The notes under the pieces were generated by a model that worked only from the letters and a program-made list of their open reading frames with translations, made no database searches and was not told where the DNA came from. A program made the translations under genes and the position numbers. 64,000 nt of DNA from contig NZ_JBFRXP010000008.1 of the NCBI RefSeq assembly GCF_041146875.1, positions 66,623 to 130,622 on the forward strand. Reading direction: 5' to 3'. The stretch comes from Igneacidithiobacillus sp041146875. Lineage in GTDB: Bacteria > Pseudomonadota > Gammaproteobacteria > Acidithiobacillales > Acidithiobacillaceae. Positions 44,928 to 51,281 of the stretch are shown piece after piece (position 1 is the stretch's first letter; each line of letters opens with the position of its first letter).

Positions 44928-45911
44928 TTACCGATCCAGCGGGCTGATCACGCCGCGCCCGCCTTTATTGAGCACGTGGGTGTAAATCATCGTCGTGGAC
45001 ACATCCTTGTGCCCCAGCAGTTCCTGCACCGTGCGGATATCGTAGCCCGCTTGCAGCAGGTGGGTCGCAAAGGAATGGCGCAGCACATGGGGCGTCACCG
45101 GCTTGACGATCTCGGCACGGCTTGCCGCCGTGCGGATGGCGCGTTGTACGGACGCCTCATAGATATGGTGTCGCCGTTGTGCCCCCGTGCGCGGGTCGCG
45201 GCTTAGCACCGGGGACGGAAACACATACTGCCAGCCCCAGGCCCGTGCACTGGACGGATATTTGACCGCCAGCGCATCGGGCAAATACACCTCTCCCAGC
45301 CCTGCCTCCAAATCCGCGTCATGCAGCAGCTTGGCCTTCTCTATCTGCTTTTTCAGGGGCAACAGAATCTGCTCCGGCAATACCGTCACCCGGTCCTTAC
45401 CCCCCTTGCCATCCCGAATGACGATCTCCCGACGCTCGAACTCCACGTCCTTGACCCGCAACCGCAACCCCTCCAACAAGCGCATGCCGGTTCCGTAGAG
45501 CATACTGGCCACCAGCCACATGGTCCCCGAGAGTTCCTGCAGCAAGGCCCGCACTTCGCTGGGGGTCAGCACCGTAGGCAGGTGTTGCGACGGCTTGGCA
45601 CTGGTGATGTCGTCCAGCCACGGCAGCTCCACCTGGAGCACCTGCTTATACAGGAACAGCAACGCCGCCTTGGCCTGATTTTGCGTGGACGCCGACACCT
45701 TGCGTTCCACCGCCAGATAGCTGAGAAAGGCCTCGATCTCAGCCGCCCCCATCTCGTTGGGGTGCCGCTTCTGATGAAAGAGGATGAAGCGACGCACCCA
45801 GTCCGCATACGCCTCTTCGGTGCGGATGCTGTAGTGCAACGCCCGGATCCGGGCACGCACTTGGTCCAGGAGTTTGGGCGGGGCATGGGGTGTTGGCTGG
45901 TTGGCATTCAT
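44928..45911 (-). CDS. intI: Integron integrase IntI
   Basis: This 327-residue tyrosine recombinase catalyses excision and insertion of gene cassettes at attC and attI. Catalytic residues are visible: R144 (TGMRLLEGLRLRV), H275-x2-R278 (PHVLRHSFATH), H301 (LLGHKDVSTT) and the nucleophile Y310 (MIYTHV). Between the second and third motif, about residues 240-266, lies the extra segment RRHHIYEASVQRAIR, which is the hallmark of integron integrases and is absent from XerC/D. The start at 45911 gives the family length; an upstream ATG adds 12 residues. It points away from the cassette array, as is standard. The gene appears intact. Confidence 0.96.
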   Translation of the reverse strand: MNANQPTPHAPPKLLDQVRARIRALHYSIRTEEAYADWVRRFILFHQKRHPNEMGAAEIEAFLSYLAVERKVSASTQNQAKAALLFLYKQVLQVELPWLDDITSAKPSQHLPTVLTPSEVRALLQELSGTMWLVASMLYGTGMRLLEGLRLRVKDVEFERREIVIRDGKGGKDRVTVLPEQILLPLKKQIEKAKLLHDADLEAGLGEVYLPDALAVKYPSSARAWGWQYVFPSPVLSRDPRTGAQRRHHIYEASVQRAIRTAASRAEIVKPVTPHVLRHSFATHLLQAGYDIRTVQELLGHKDVSTTMIYTHVLNKGGRGVISPLDR

Positions 45912-46044
45912 CCGGTAAATATTAGGCTGTCCTAAATCTTTGAGCAAGGGGTATTATGGCTTAGATACAATATGTTGCGGGTGAGTCGTGTTGCATTGGA
46001 GGACTTTTCTGTGGTATGGTTTTGTTGTCGAATTTACGTTAGGC
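45912..46044 (+). other. attI recombination site region
   Basis: The 130-base region between intI and the first cassette ends in the core site GTTAGGC (46038-46044); cleavage is expected between G46038 and T46039, so the first cassette starts with TTAGGC. The left limit is arbitrary. A cassette promoter (Pc) toward the array is likely here; TTGAGC at 45940 with TAGATA at 45962 or TACAAT at 45966 are weak candidates only. Confidence 0.75.
45919..45947 (-). promoter_or_regulatory. Candidate promoter of intI giving a leaderless transcript
   Basis: On the minus strand TTGCTC (45942-45947) and TAATAT (45919-45924) are 17 bases apart. The predicted transcription start is at or next to the A of the intI ATG, only seven bases after the -10. 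No ribosome-binding site precedes the ATG. I found no LexA-type CTGT-N8-ACAG box here. Confidence 0.5.
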
Positions 46045-46049
46045 CTCTC

Positions 46050-46898
46050 ATGACTTCTGCCACCATCAAACTCTTTCTCCCACACGGCGACGCAAAGCGG
46101 TTGCGCGTCGGTGAAGTCTCGAACTGGACGGGAAAGGCACTTGCCGCCCCGAGAACGGAACTTGATGACCTTCTTCTCCGCGAAGAAGCTGAGAGCGCCG
46201 GCGTCTACTTCCTTTTCGGCTCCGATCCCGAGAACGGAGATGCCTTGGCCTACATCGGCGAAGCCGAGGTAATCCGCGATCGCCTGAAACAGCACAAGGC
46301 GAAGGATTTCTGGAACGCCATGGTAGTCTTCGTGAGTAAGGACGAGAACCTAACCAAAGCCCATATCCGGTATCTTGAGAATCGCCTGCTCCACGAGGCA
46401 AAACACGCTGGTCGCTATCGCCTGGAGAATTCAAACAGCAGCAATCCGAAGCTGCCCGAGTCCGACCGCGAAGACATGGAAGTGTTCCTGTCTCGCATTC
46501 AGCAAGTTCTGCCCGTGCTCGGCTCCGACCTACTAACCCCGATTTCGGGCTCACCCAAGACCGCCAAGCCCCAGAAGGAACTTCTGTGCAAGAATAAGGG
46601 CGCCGTTGCGCGCGGTCGGCGAACAGAAGGCGGGTTCGTTGTATTCAAGGACTCTACGGCGGTGGTCGCCGAACGACCATCCGCCGAAGCACAACATCCG
46701 TTTGTTGTCGCGCTCCGCAAGAAACTCGTTCAAGACGGAACGCTTGTCGAGAGGGAGGGGTTCTTTTTATTCACCAGGGACACGGAATTTGATAGTCCGA
46801 GTGCCGCTGCCGCTGTAATTCATGGAGGAGGAGCCAATGGTCTTACTGCTTGGAAAGATGCAAGTGGCAAGTCGCTCAAGGAACTCGAAGAGGGCTAA
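46050..46898 (+). CDS. Cassette 1: GIY-YIG nuclease-like protein with DUF4357
   Basis: The 282-residue protein begins 6 bases after the attI core site. Its first half holds a GIY-YIG-like fold: GVYFLFG near residue 50, ALAYIGEAEVIRDRLKQH near 68, and the catalytic-type glutamate in IRYLENRLLHEA near 110. The second half ends in a DUF4357 block (EGGFVVFKDSTAVV, then SPSAAAAVIHGGGANGLTAWK). Proteins of this type occur in defence islands and cassettes; biochemical function is not established. The stop codon TAA lies inside the first core site of its attC. It is the cassette best placed for expression from the integron promoter. Confidence 0.8.
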   Translation: MTSATIKLFLPHGDAKRLRVGEVSNWTGKALAAPRTELDDLLLREEAESAGVYFLFGSDPENGDALAYIGEAEVIRDRLKQHKAKDFWNAMVVFVSKDENLTKAHIRYLENRLLHEAKHAGRYRLENSNSSNPKLPESDREDMEVFLSRIQQVLPVLGSDLLTPISGSPKTAKPQKELLCKNKGAVARGRRTEGGFVVFKDSTAVVAERPSAEAQHPFVVALRKKLVQDGTLVEREGFFLFTRDTEFDSPSAAAAVIHGGGANGLTAWKDASGKSLKELEEG

Positions 46899-46988
46899 CC
46901 TCTCAGTCAACCGGACCGCCTGCAAGCTGCGCTTGCAGGTTCCCTCCGCCCTTCGGGCTCCAGCGGCCGGTTACCTCAAACGTTAGCC
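46893..46988 (+). other. attC site of cassette 1
   Basis: GGCTAAC (46893) and GTTAGCC (46982) are perfectly complementary outer core sites; inner boxes TCAACCGG and CCGGTTAC pair with an offset, and a central stem TGCAAGC..GCTTGCA follows. Length 96 bases. The R-prime bases belong to the start of cassette 2. Confidence 0.88.
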
Positions 46989-47034
46989 TTGAACGACAAA
47001 GAGCCTGTATTCTCTGGACATAGGAGGTGAATCC

Positions 47035-47235
47035 ATGAGTAACGTTGAAGCAATTGAGCAGGCCGTCCAAAACCTTCAGCCTCTCGATCTGGCCAAGTTT
47101 CGTCGCTGGTTCGTCGAATTCGACGCAAGCGCTTGGGACGCACAGATTGACGCAGACGCTGCGGCAGGAAAACTTGATGCACTGGCAGCAGAAGCACTTG
47201 CCGAATATCGCGATGGCAAGGCGCGTGAGCTTTGA
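47035..47235 (+). CDS. Cassette 2: antitoxin-like protein
   Basis: The 66-residue acidic protein follows TAGGAGGTG. The C-terminal part (WDAQIDADAAAGKLDALAAE and EYRDGKAREL) matches small antitoxins that partner RelE-like toxins, where this region wraps the toxin. There is no recognisable DNA-binding fold, so it may need another partner for autoregulation. The next gene starts with TTG inside its stop codon. Confidence 0.65.
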   Translation: MSNVEAIEQAVQNLQPLDLAKFRRWFVEFDASAWDAQIDADAAAGKLDALAAEALAEYRDGKAREL

Positions 47236-47492
47236 GGCATTTTGCATCCAGCAAGTTTTGGGCATGCCTTCACGCTTTGCCCGCCGAGGTTCAGGAACTT
47301 GCGCACGGTAACTACGCATTGCTCAAAGTTAATCCGGCGCATCCATCACTACAGTTCAAACCCGTTAGCAACGGGCGCTTTCGCAGCGTTCGTATCGGTT
47401 TGCATTACAGAGCCTTGGGCATTCCAGTCCCTGAAGGCGTGCAATGGTTCTGGGTTGGCAGTCACGCTGAGTATGACAAGCTGTTGGGCTAA
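47232..47492 (+). CDS. Cassette 2: RelE/HigB-like toxin with TTG start
   Basis: The 86-residue basic protein has the RelE-superfamily pattern: KFWACLHALPAEVQ, ALLKVNPAHPSLQFKPV, RSVRIGLHYRALGI and a C-terminal WFWVGSHAEYDKLL. RelE-type toxins cut mRNA on the ribosome. The TTG at 47232 overlaps the antitoxin stop by two bases (TTGA), so toxin output is tied to antitoxin translation and kept low. The stop codon overlaps the 5' core site of its attC. Confidence 0.75.
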   Translation: MRHFASSKFWACLHALPAEVQELAHGNYALLKVNPAHPSLQFKPVSNGRFRSVRIGLHYRALGIPVPEGVQWFWVGSHAEYDKLLG

Positions 47493-47565
47493 CACTGCAT
47501 TCCGCCCGACCGGCTACAGCAGGCTTCGCCAGCTTCCAGCCAGCCCCTTACCTTAAACGTTATGC
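47487..47565 (+). other. attC site of cassette 2 (possibly chimeric)
   Basis: GGCTAAC (47487) is the exact complement of G plus the first bases of this cassette (TTAGCC at 46983), as expected. The 3' core is GTTATGC (47559), 79 bases overall. The left half is nearly the same as that of the attC at 50357, yet the right half (CCCCTTACCTTAAAC) resembles the site ending at 51759 and does not pair well with the left half. Confidence 0.82.
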
Positions 47566-47580
47566 AGCAAGGATAGCCAA

Positions 47581-47997
47581 GTGCTCAAGTCAGTAGTGCA
47601 AGAAGAAACCACTGGATGCGGAATAGCATCAGTTGCCAACATTCTTGGTAAAACCTACTCGGAAATGAAAGCTATAGCCAATGCCATGGGTATCCACGCC
47701 TCGGACAAATTGTTGTGGTCAGATACCCAGCATGTCCGGCGTTTGCTTTTCAGCGCGGGAATGGAAACGTCCATCGATGAAAGTCTATTTGAATCTTGGG
47801 AGGCATTACCCGACCTAGCTTTGTTGTCCATCAAACATCACCAGGAAGAAGGTAACAATTTCTGGCACTGGGTTGTGTTCAAGCGTGTTAACGGCGAACC
47901 TTTCGTACTAGATTCAGCAGGTTACCTGCATTCCAATGTCCGCCAAGATTTCGATGCCATGCAGCCCAAATGGTTTATCAAGGTCACGAATGCATAA
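47581..47997 (+). CDS. Cassette 3: C39-like cysteine peptidase domain protein
   Basis: From a GTG start after AAGGA the protein has 138 residues. QEETTGCGIASVANILG near residue 7 matches the Gln and catalytic Cys region of C39 (papain-like) peptidases, HWVVFKRVNGEPFVLDSAG near residue 100 the catalytic His and the following Asp. C39 domains usually cut leader peptides at double-glycine sites within ABC exporters; here the domain stands alone, without signal peptide or transporter. It may be a protease-like effector or immunity factor. The stop TAA lies inside the attC core. Confidence 0.6.
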   Translation: MLKSVVQEETTGCGIASVANILGKTYSEMKAIANAMGIHASDKLLWSDTQHVRRLLFSAGMETSIDESLFESWEALPDLALLSIKHHQEEGNNFWHWVVFKRVNGEPFVLDSAGYLHSNVRQDFDAMQPKWFIKVTNA

Positions 47998-48078
47998 CAC
48001 TACGCTCAACCTCGTTCGCTTCGCTCTCTGGACGCTGCGCGATAAAACCGCGCAGCGCCGGTTAGCTTTACGTTAGGT
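47992..48078 (+). other. attC site of cassette 3
   Basis: GCATAAC (47992) is the exact complement of the junction GTTATGC where this cassette begins (47559), proving the unit boundaries. The site ends in GTTAGGT (48072). Inner boxes CTCAACCTC and CCGGTTAG and a central stem GCTGCGCG..CGCGCAGC are visible. Length 87 bases. Confidence 0.88.
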
Positions 48079-48092
48079 GCAGGAGGCTCCTC

Positions 48093-48413
48093 ATGGCCGC
48101 AAGCCACGAAACCAACCTTGAAATGCCTCTCACCGGGAAACGGCTTGAGGATTACCTCGCAAAGGTTGCGAAAACCCTTTCAAAAACATATGGTTGGAAA
48201 ATCGACCAACAGACTCAGGATTCGGCCACCTTTAGGGTTGGATTGAACCTTCTTTCATGGGGCGAAAGGGTCACCATACAAGTGAACAACGGCACAATCA
48301 CTATCCGGTCAGAGTGCCGATTCCCTCTGCAAATCTTCGATTGGGGAAAGAACCGAGCCAATAACGACACTGCTGGCTACGTGATTAAACAATGCCTGTC
48401 AGCAAGCGCCTAA
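48093..48413 (+). CDS. Cassette 4: hypothetical protein
   Basis: A 106-residue protein follows CAGGAGG. It starts MAASHETNLEMPLTGKRLEDYLAK and contains alternating strands (ATFRVGLNLLSWGERVTIQV, NGTITIRSECRFP), suggesting a small alpha/beta fold. No signal peptide, membrane segment or known domain is seen. The stop TAA is again within the attC core site. Function unknown; it is a typical single-gene cassette. Confidence 0.65.
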   Translation: MAASHETNLEMPLTGKRLEDYLAKVAKTLSKTYGWKIDQQTQDSATFRVGLNLLSWGERVTIQVNNGTITIRSECRFPLQIFDWGKNRANNDTAGYVIKQCLSASA

Positions 48414-48531
48414 CCCTCCGCTCAACTCGAACCCCGCCTGCATTGCCTTCCGCTCTCTCTCAACATCGCGCTTCCTTGGCTCCGCTCATCGCCTCGGTGC
48501 AGGCGTGACCGGTTAGCTTCTTTCGTTGGGC
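48408..48531 (+). other. attC site of cassette 4
   Basis: GCCTAAC (48408) and GTTGGGC (48525) bound a long site of 124 bases with an inner stem CGCCTGCA..TGCAGGCG. The 5' core differs at one base from the complement of its own cassette start (GTTAGGT). Confidence 0.82.
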
Positions 48532-48623
48532 ACCAGGGCCATCACCTCTGTTGCACCGTCACGTGATAAAATTGGCCGTGCAATCGACCCTGTGGCACTC
48601 TGTTGCGGTAACAAGGTCGTTTC

Positions 48624-48860
48624 GTGGAGGAAGCTATGTCACTTACCGTTGAAGCCTTGGAAGCCGAAGCGCTGAATCTATCGGCCGCAGAGCGTGCCCG
48701 CCTAGTCGAAAAATTGATCGTGAGCCTAGACACTGAGCCGGATGTGGAGGCGGCTTGGGCAGCGGAGATCGAGCGGCGTCACGCCGAGATAGAGAGTGGA
48801 GCAATATCGCTCCTTCCTGGCGCCGAGACGCTCGCGCGCTTGAAGGCCGAGTTCCAATGA
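48624..48860 (+). CDS. Cassette 5: addiction-module antitoxin (TIGR02574 type)
   Basis: The 78-residue protein (an internal Met at residue 5 is an alternative start) has the pattern VEALEAEALNLSAAERARLVEKLI and AAWAAEIERRHAEI, typical of the short antitoxins annotated as addiction module component, which pair with ParE/RelE toxins. The next frame starts as ATGA in its stop codon. About 90 bases of leader separate it from the cassette boundary, so it may carry its own promoter. Confidence 0.75.
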   Translation: MEEAMSLTVEALEAEALNLSAAERARLVEKLIVSLDTEPDVEAAWAAEIERRHAEIESGAISLLPGAETLARLKAEFQ

Positions 48861-49158
48861 TCTATTCGCTGCATCCCGAAGCAGAATCTGATCTTCGGGA
48901 GGCCGCCGAATATTATCGAGAACGTGCCGGTGTCACAATTGCACAGGCCATCTTCGATGACTTCGGGCACTCTATGAAATTGCTTCTTGAGCACCCGCTG
49001 CTCGGAGCACTCTGGCTTCATGGCGAGGCCGCTTGATCATGAAGCACTTCCCGTATTCCATCATCTACACCCTCGCTGCCCAAGAAATACAGGTCCTGGC
49101 CGTTGCTCATCAGAGCCGCAGCCCTGGCTATTGGCGTAAGCGAAAGTGGCAGCAGTAA
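48857..49158 (+). pseudogene. Cassette 5: ParE/RelE toxin broken by a frameshift
   Basis: The start MIYSLHPEAESDLREAAEYYRE is a classical ParE/RelE toxin start, but the frame stops at 49036 after HGEAA. In the -1 frame from about 49030 the DNA goes on RLIMKHFPYSIIYTLAAQE, then VLAVAHQSRSPGYWRKRKWQQ and stops at 49158. Together the two pieces make a normal toxin of about 100 residues, with the conserved FPYSIIY and AVAHQSR.PGYW blocks in the lost part. One base has been lost (or two gained) at about 49020-49030. The antitoxin is intact, so this module is probably a harmless relic, unless the frameshift is a sequencing error. Confidence 0.8.
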
Positions 49159-49165
49159 CCCTGGT

Positions 49166-49231
49166 GCCCAACCGTGCAGTCAAACGGACCTGCGCGAAAA
49201 GCCGCGCAGGCCGCTCACTTCTACGTTAGGA
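49166..49231 (+). other. attC site of cassette 5
   Basis: GCCCAAC (49166) is the exact complement of this cassette's start junction GTTGGGC (48525). The 3' core is GTTAGGA (49225). Boxes TCAAACGGACC and GGCCGCTCA and a GCGCG..CGCGC centre give a 66-base site of the short, compact type. Confidence 0.9.
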
Positions 49232-49238
49232 GTCACCA

Positions 49239-49631
49239 GTGGAATCAGATCGTTATAAACGCGGTTGGGAAAAACTCAACGAGATCGATGGTCACGCCGG
49301 CGAAAAGGTGATTGAGGCATTGAAAGACATTGCGCCCGATCTCGCCCGCTACACCATCGAGTTTCCTTTTGGTGATGTTTACTCCCGTGGCGTTCTTTCG
49401 CTAAAGGAGCGGGAAATCGCTACCGTTGCTGCATTGGCCGCCTTAGGTAATGCACAACCCCAACTCAAAGTGCATATTCATGGAGCACTCAACGTCGGCT
49501 GCACAAGAAACGAAGTTGTGGAAATTATGATCCAGATGGCTGTGTATGCAGGATTCCCCGCTGCACTGAATGGTATTCTCGCAGCCAAGGAAGTCTTTGC
49601 AGAGCGTGACGAAGCGGGTCAATCAAATTGA
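49239..49631 (+). CDS. Cassette 6: carboxymuconolactone decarboxylase / AhpD-like protein
   Basis: The 130-residue protein belongs to the CMD/AhpD family: FPFGDVYSRGVLSLKEREI, AALAALGNAQPQLKVHIHGALNVGC and EVVEIMIQMAVYAGFPAALN are family blocks. Members are either decarboxylases or, with a C-x2-C pair, peroxidase-type enzymes; here only a single Cys (GCTRNEV) is present, so the thiol peroxidase chemistry is unlikely. It starts with GTG, and the TTAGGAG that begins the cassette itself serves as ribosome-binding site. Confidence 0.85.
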   Translation: MESDRYKRGWEKLNEIDGHAGEKVIEALKDIAPDLARYTIEFPFGDVYSRGVLSLKEREIATVAALAALGNAQPQLKVHIHGALNVGCTRNEVVEIMIQMAVYAGFPAALNGILAAKEVFAERDEAGQSN

Positions 49632-49635
49632 CCAC

Positions 49636-49699
49636 TCCTAACGATTAAGGTTAGATCGTGATCGCAAAGCGAGCCACGATCTAACCTTAATCGTTAGGC
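49636..49699 (+). other. attC site of cassette 6, a perfect 24-bp inverted repeat
   Basis: TCCTAAC (49636) is the exact complement of this cassette's junction GTTAGGA, and the site ends GTTAGGC (49693). Unlike all other sites here the two arms (49637-49660 and 49675-49698) pair without a single mismatch or extra base around a 14-base loop. Confidence 0.85.
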
Positions 49700-49723
49700 C
49701 AACAACAGAAACGGCTTGCTTCG

Positions 49724-49745
49724 TATCGTGATTCGGTATACGATA
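49724..49745 (+). promoter_or_regulatory. Inverted repeat before higBA, possible HigA operator
   Basis: TATCGT (49724-49729) and ACGATA (49740-49745) form an inverted repeat with a 10-base spacer, six bases before the toxin start. HigA-type antitoxins bind such palindromes at their own promoter; no further support is available. Confidence 0.4.
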
Positions 49746-49750
49746 AGTCA

Positions 49751-50032
49751 ATGCCCATCTTGTCCTTCAAGAGCAGCGACACCCAAGATCTTCACGAGCG
49801 CCGCAGAGTCGCCCGCTTCGTCAACATCCAGCCTGTTGCGAGGCGCAAACTCGATCAGCTTCACGCGGCAACTGAACTGCGAGACATGGCATCACCACCC
49901 GGAAATCGCCTTGAGGCGCTATCAGGCAGTCGCAAAGGGCAGCACCGCGTCCGCATTAACGATCAATGGCGAGTGTGCTTTGTGTGGACGGAGCAAGGTC
50001 CTAAAGACGTAGAGATCGTGGATTACCACTAG
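49751..50032 (+). CDS. higB: Cassette 7: HigB-type toxin
   Basis: The 93-residue basic protein shows the HigB/RelE pattern: RRRVARFVNIQPVARRKLDQL, MASPPGNRLEALSGSRKGQHRVRINDQWRVCFVW and VEIVDYH. HigB toxins are ribosome-dependent mRNA nucleases. The toxin gene precedes the antitoxin gene, which is characteristic of higBA and reversed in most other modules. The stretch RINDQWR is the most conserved family motif and is complete, as is the C-terminus. Confidence 0.9.
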   Translation: MPILSFKSSDTQDLHERRRVARFVNIQPVARRKLDQLHAATELRDMASPPGNRLEALSGSRKGQHRVRINDQWRVCFVWTEQGPKDVEIVDYH

Positions 50033-50044
50033 GAGTACAGCCCG

Positions 50045-50362
50045 ATGAGCAAAAAGTTAAAACCCATTCACCCTGGCGAGCAACTGCGCGAGGAATTCAT
50101 GCTACCTCTGGGTCTTTCCAGCAATGCATTGGCTCGTGCTTTACATGTCACTCCAGCACGTGTCAATGAAATCGTCAGAGAACGCAGGGGTATTAGTGCA
50201 GATACGGCGCTACGTCTAGCACGCTTCTTCAATACATCCCATCACTTTTGGCTAAACCTGCAATCCAACTACGACGTGCAGTGTGCCGAAGACGCGGCAG
50301 GTGAAGCCATTTCTCACATCCAGCCGTGGCAAGGCAGTGCGGCCCATGCAACATCGGCCTAA
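50045..50362 (+). CDS. higA: Cassette 7: HigA-type antitoxin
   Basis: This 105-residue protein starts MSKKLKPIHPGEQLREEFMLPLGLSS, has a helix-turn-helix (SSNALARALHVTPARVNEIV, about 26-45), RRGISADTALRLARFF and the family block FWLNLQSNYDV. It neutralises HigB and represses the operon. Start is 12 bases after the toxin stop. Its stop codon TAA lies inside the attC core GCCTAAC, so the last residues (ATSA) are set by the recombination site. Confidence 0.92.
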   Translation: MSKKLKPIHPGEQLREEFMLPLGLSSNALARALHVTPARVNEIVRERRGISADTALRLARFFNTSHHFWLNLQSNYDVQCAEDAAGEAISHIQPWQGSAAHATSA

Positions 50363-50434
50363 CCCTGCATTCCACCCGACCGGCTACAGCGGGTTTCGCC
50401 CGCTTCCGCCGTCGGGTGAATTTGAACGTTGGGC
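50357..50434 (+). other. attC site of cassette 7
   Basis: GCCTAAC (50357) is the exact complement of the junction GTTAGGC at 49693. The site ends GTTGGGC (50428). ATTCCACCCGAC pairs with GTCGGGTGAAT, leaving mismatches as in a normal attC; 78 bases. Confidence 0.9.
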
Positions 50435-50479
50435 CGGTAAGTCGAACATCATCATTAAGTAGGAGAGGAGTTATTCAAT

Positions 50480-51040
50480 ATGGAAAAACTGCCTCAAAAT
50501 TCTGTTTTATTAATCATTGATGTTCAAAAAGGCTTTGATGAGCCTGTCTGGGGTAACAGAAATAATCTTTACGCTGAACAGAATATTGCTCTATTGTTGG
50601 AAGTCTGGCGTAAAAGCCATCGTCCTGTATTTCATGTTCAGCATTTGTCTTTATCGCTTAATTCACCATTATCCCCCAATCACTCTGGATGTGCAATCAA
50701 AGAACCGGTAACGCCGCAGGAAGGCGAGCCATTATTTCAGAAGCACGTCAACAGCGCATTTATTGGTACTGATTTAGAACAACAATTACGAGAGCATGGT
50801 TATAAAACATTGGTCATTGTTGGCCTAACTACGCCGCATTGTGTTTCTACAACAACTCGCATGGCTGGAAATCTCGGATTTGAAGCCTATCTCGTCGCAG
50901 ACGCTACTGCCGCATTTGATATCATTGGATACGATGGACAAAAGTATTCAGCAGAAGAAATCCATGCCGTATCATTGGCGACGCTAAACGGTGAATTTGC
51001 AACAGTGGTTGAGACAGAAGCCTTACTTAATACTTTGTAA
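50480..51040 (+). CDS. Cassette 8: isochorismatase-like cysteine hydrolase
   Basis: The 186-residue protein belongs to the isochorismatase-like hydrolases: the catalytic Asp is in LLIIDVQKGF near residue 14, the Lys in LFQKHVNSAF near 88 and the nucleophile Cys in GLTTPHCVSTTTR near 120, all present. Members cleave amides or vinyl ethers, for example nicotinamidase; the substrate cannot be predicted. The gene is markedly AT-richer than all its neighbours and uses many TTA/ATT codons, which points to a low-GC donor. It follows AGGAGAGGAG. Confidence 0.88.
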   Translation: MEKLPQNSVLLIIDVQKGFDEPVWGNRNNLYAEQNIALLLEVWRKSHRPVFHVQHLSLSLNSPLSPNHSGCAIKEPVTPQEGEPLFQKHVNSAFIGTDLEQQLREHGYKTLVIVGLTTPHCVSTTTRMAGNLGFEAYLVADATAAFDIIGYDGQKYSAEEIHAVSLATLNGEFATVVETEALLNTL

Positions 51041-51107
51041 GTTTTACCATCATAGCGGCTATAGTTTTCGTGCCTTGCACCAGCAATTATTCCCGCAAGA
51101 CAACACC

Positions 51108-51235
51108 GCCCAAAAAAGCGTGCCCCTCACGTGAGGGATTCTGCGCGGTTTACAAGCATTGTCTGGCCTCGAGTTTTTTCTGCTCTCAAACCGAATCCAC
51201 GCCCGCCCACACGCAGGTAACGCAAACCGTTGGGT
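51108..51235 (+). other. Degenerate attC of cassette 8
   Basis: The 3' core GTTGGGT (51229) is good, with GCAGGTAAC before it. The 5' core is uncertain; GCCCAAA at 51108 is the best match to the expected GCCCAAC (one mismatch in the conserved AAC). The site would be 128 bases. Confidence 0.45.
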
Positions 51236-51281
51236 GCCTTAAGTGGGTGAGTGGTGACAATAGACACACATCAGCACTAAG

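Noticed and set aside
45912..46038. LexA binding site near intI
   Set aside because: Searched by eye for CTGT-N8-ACAG on both strands; only isolated half-sites such as CTGT at 45927 are present.
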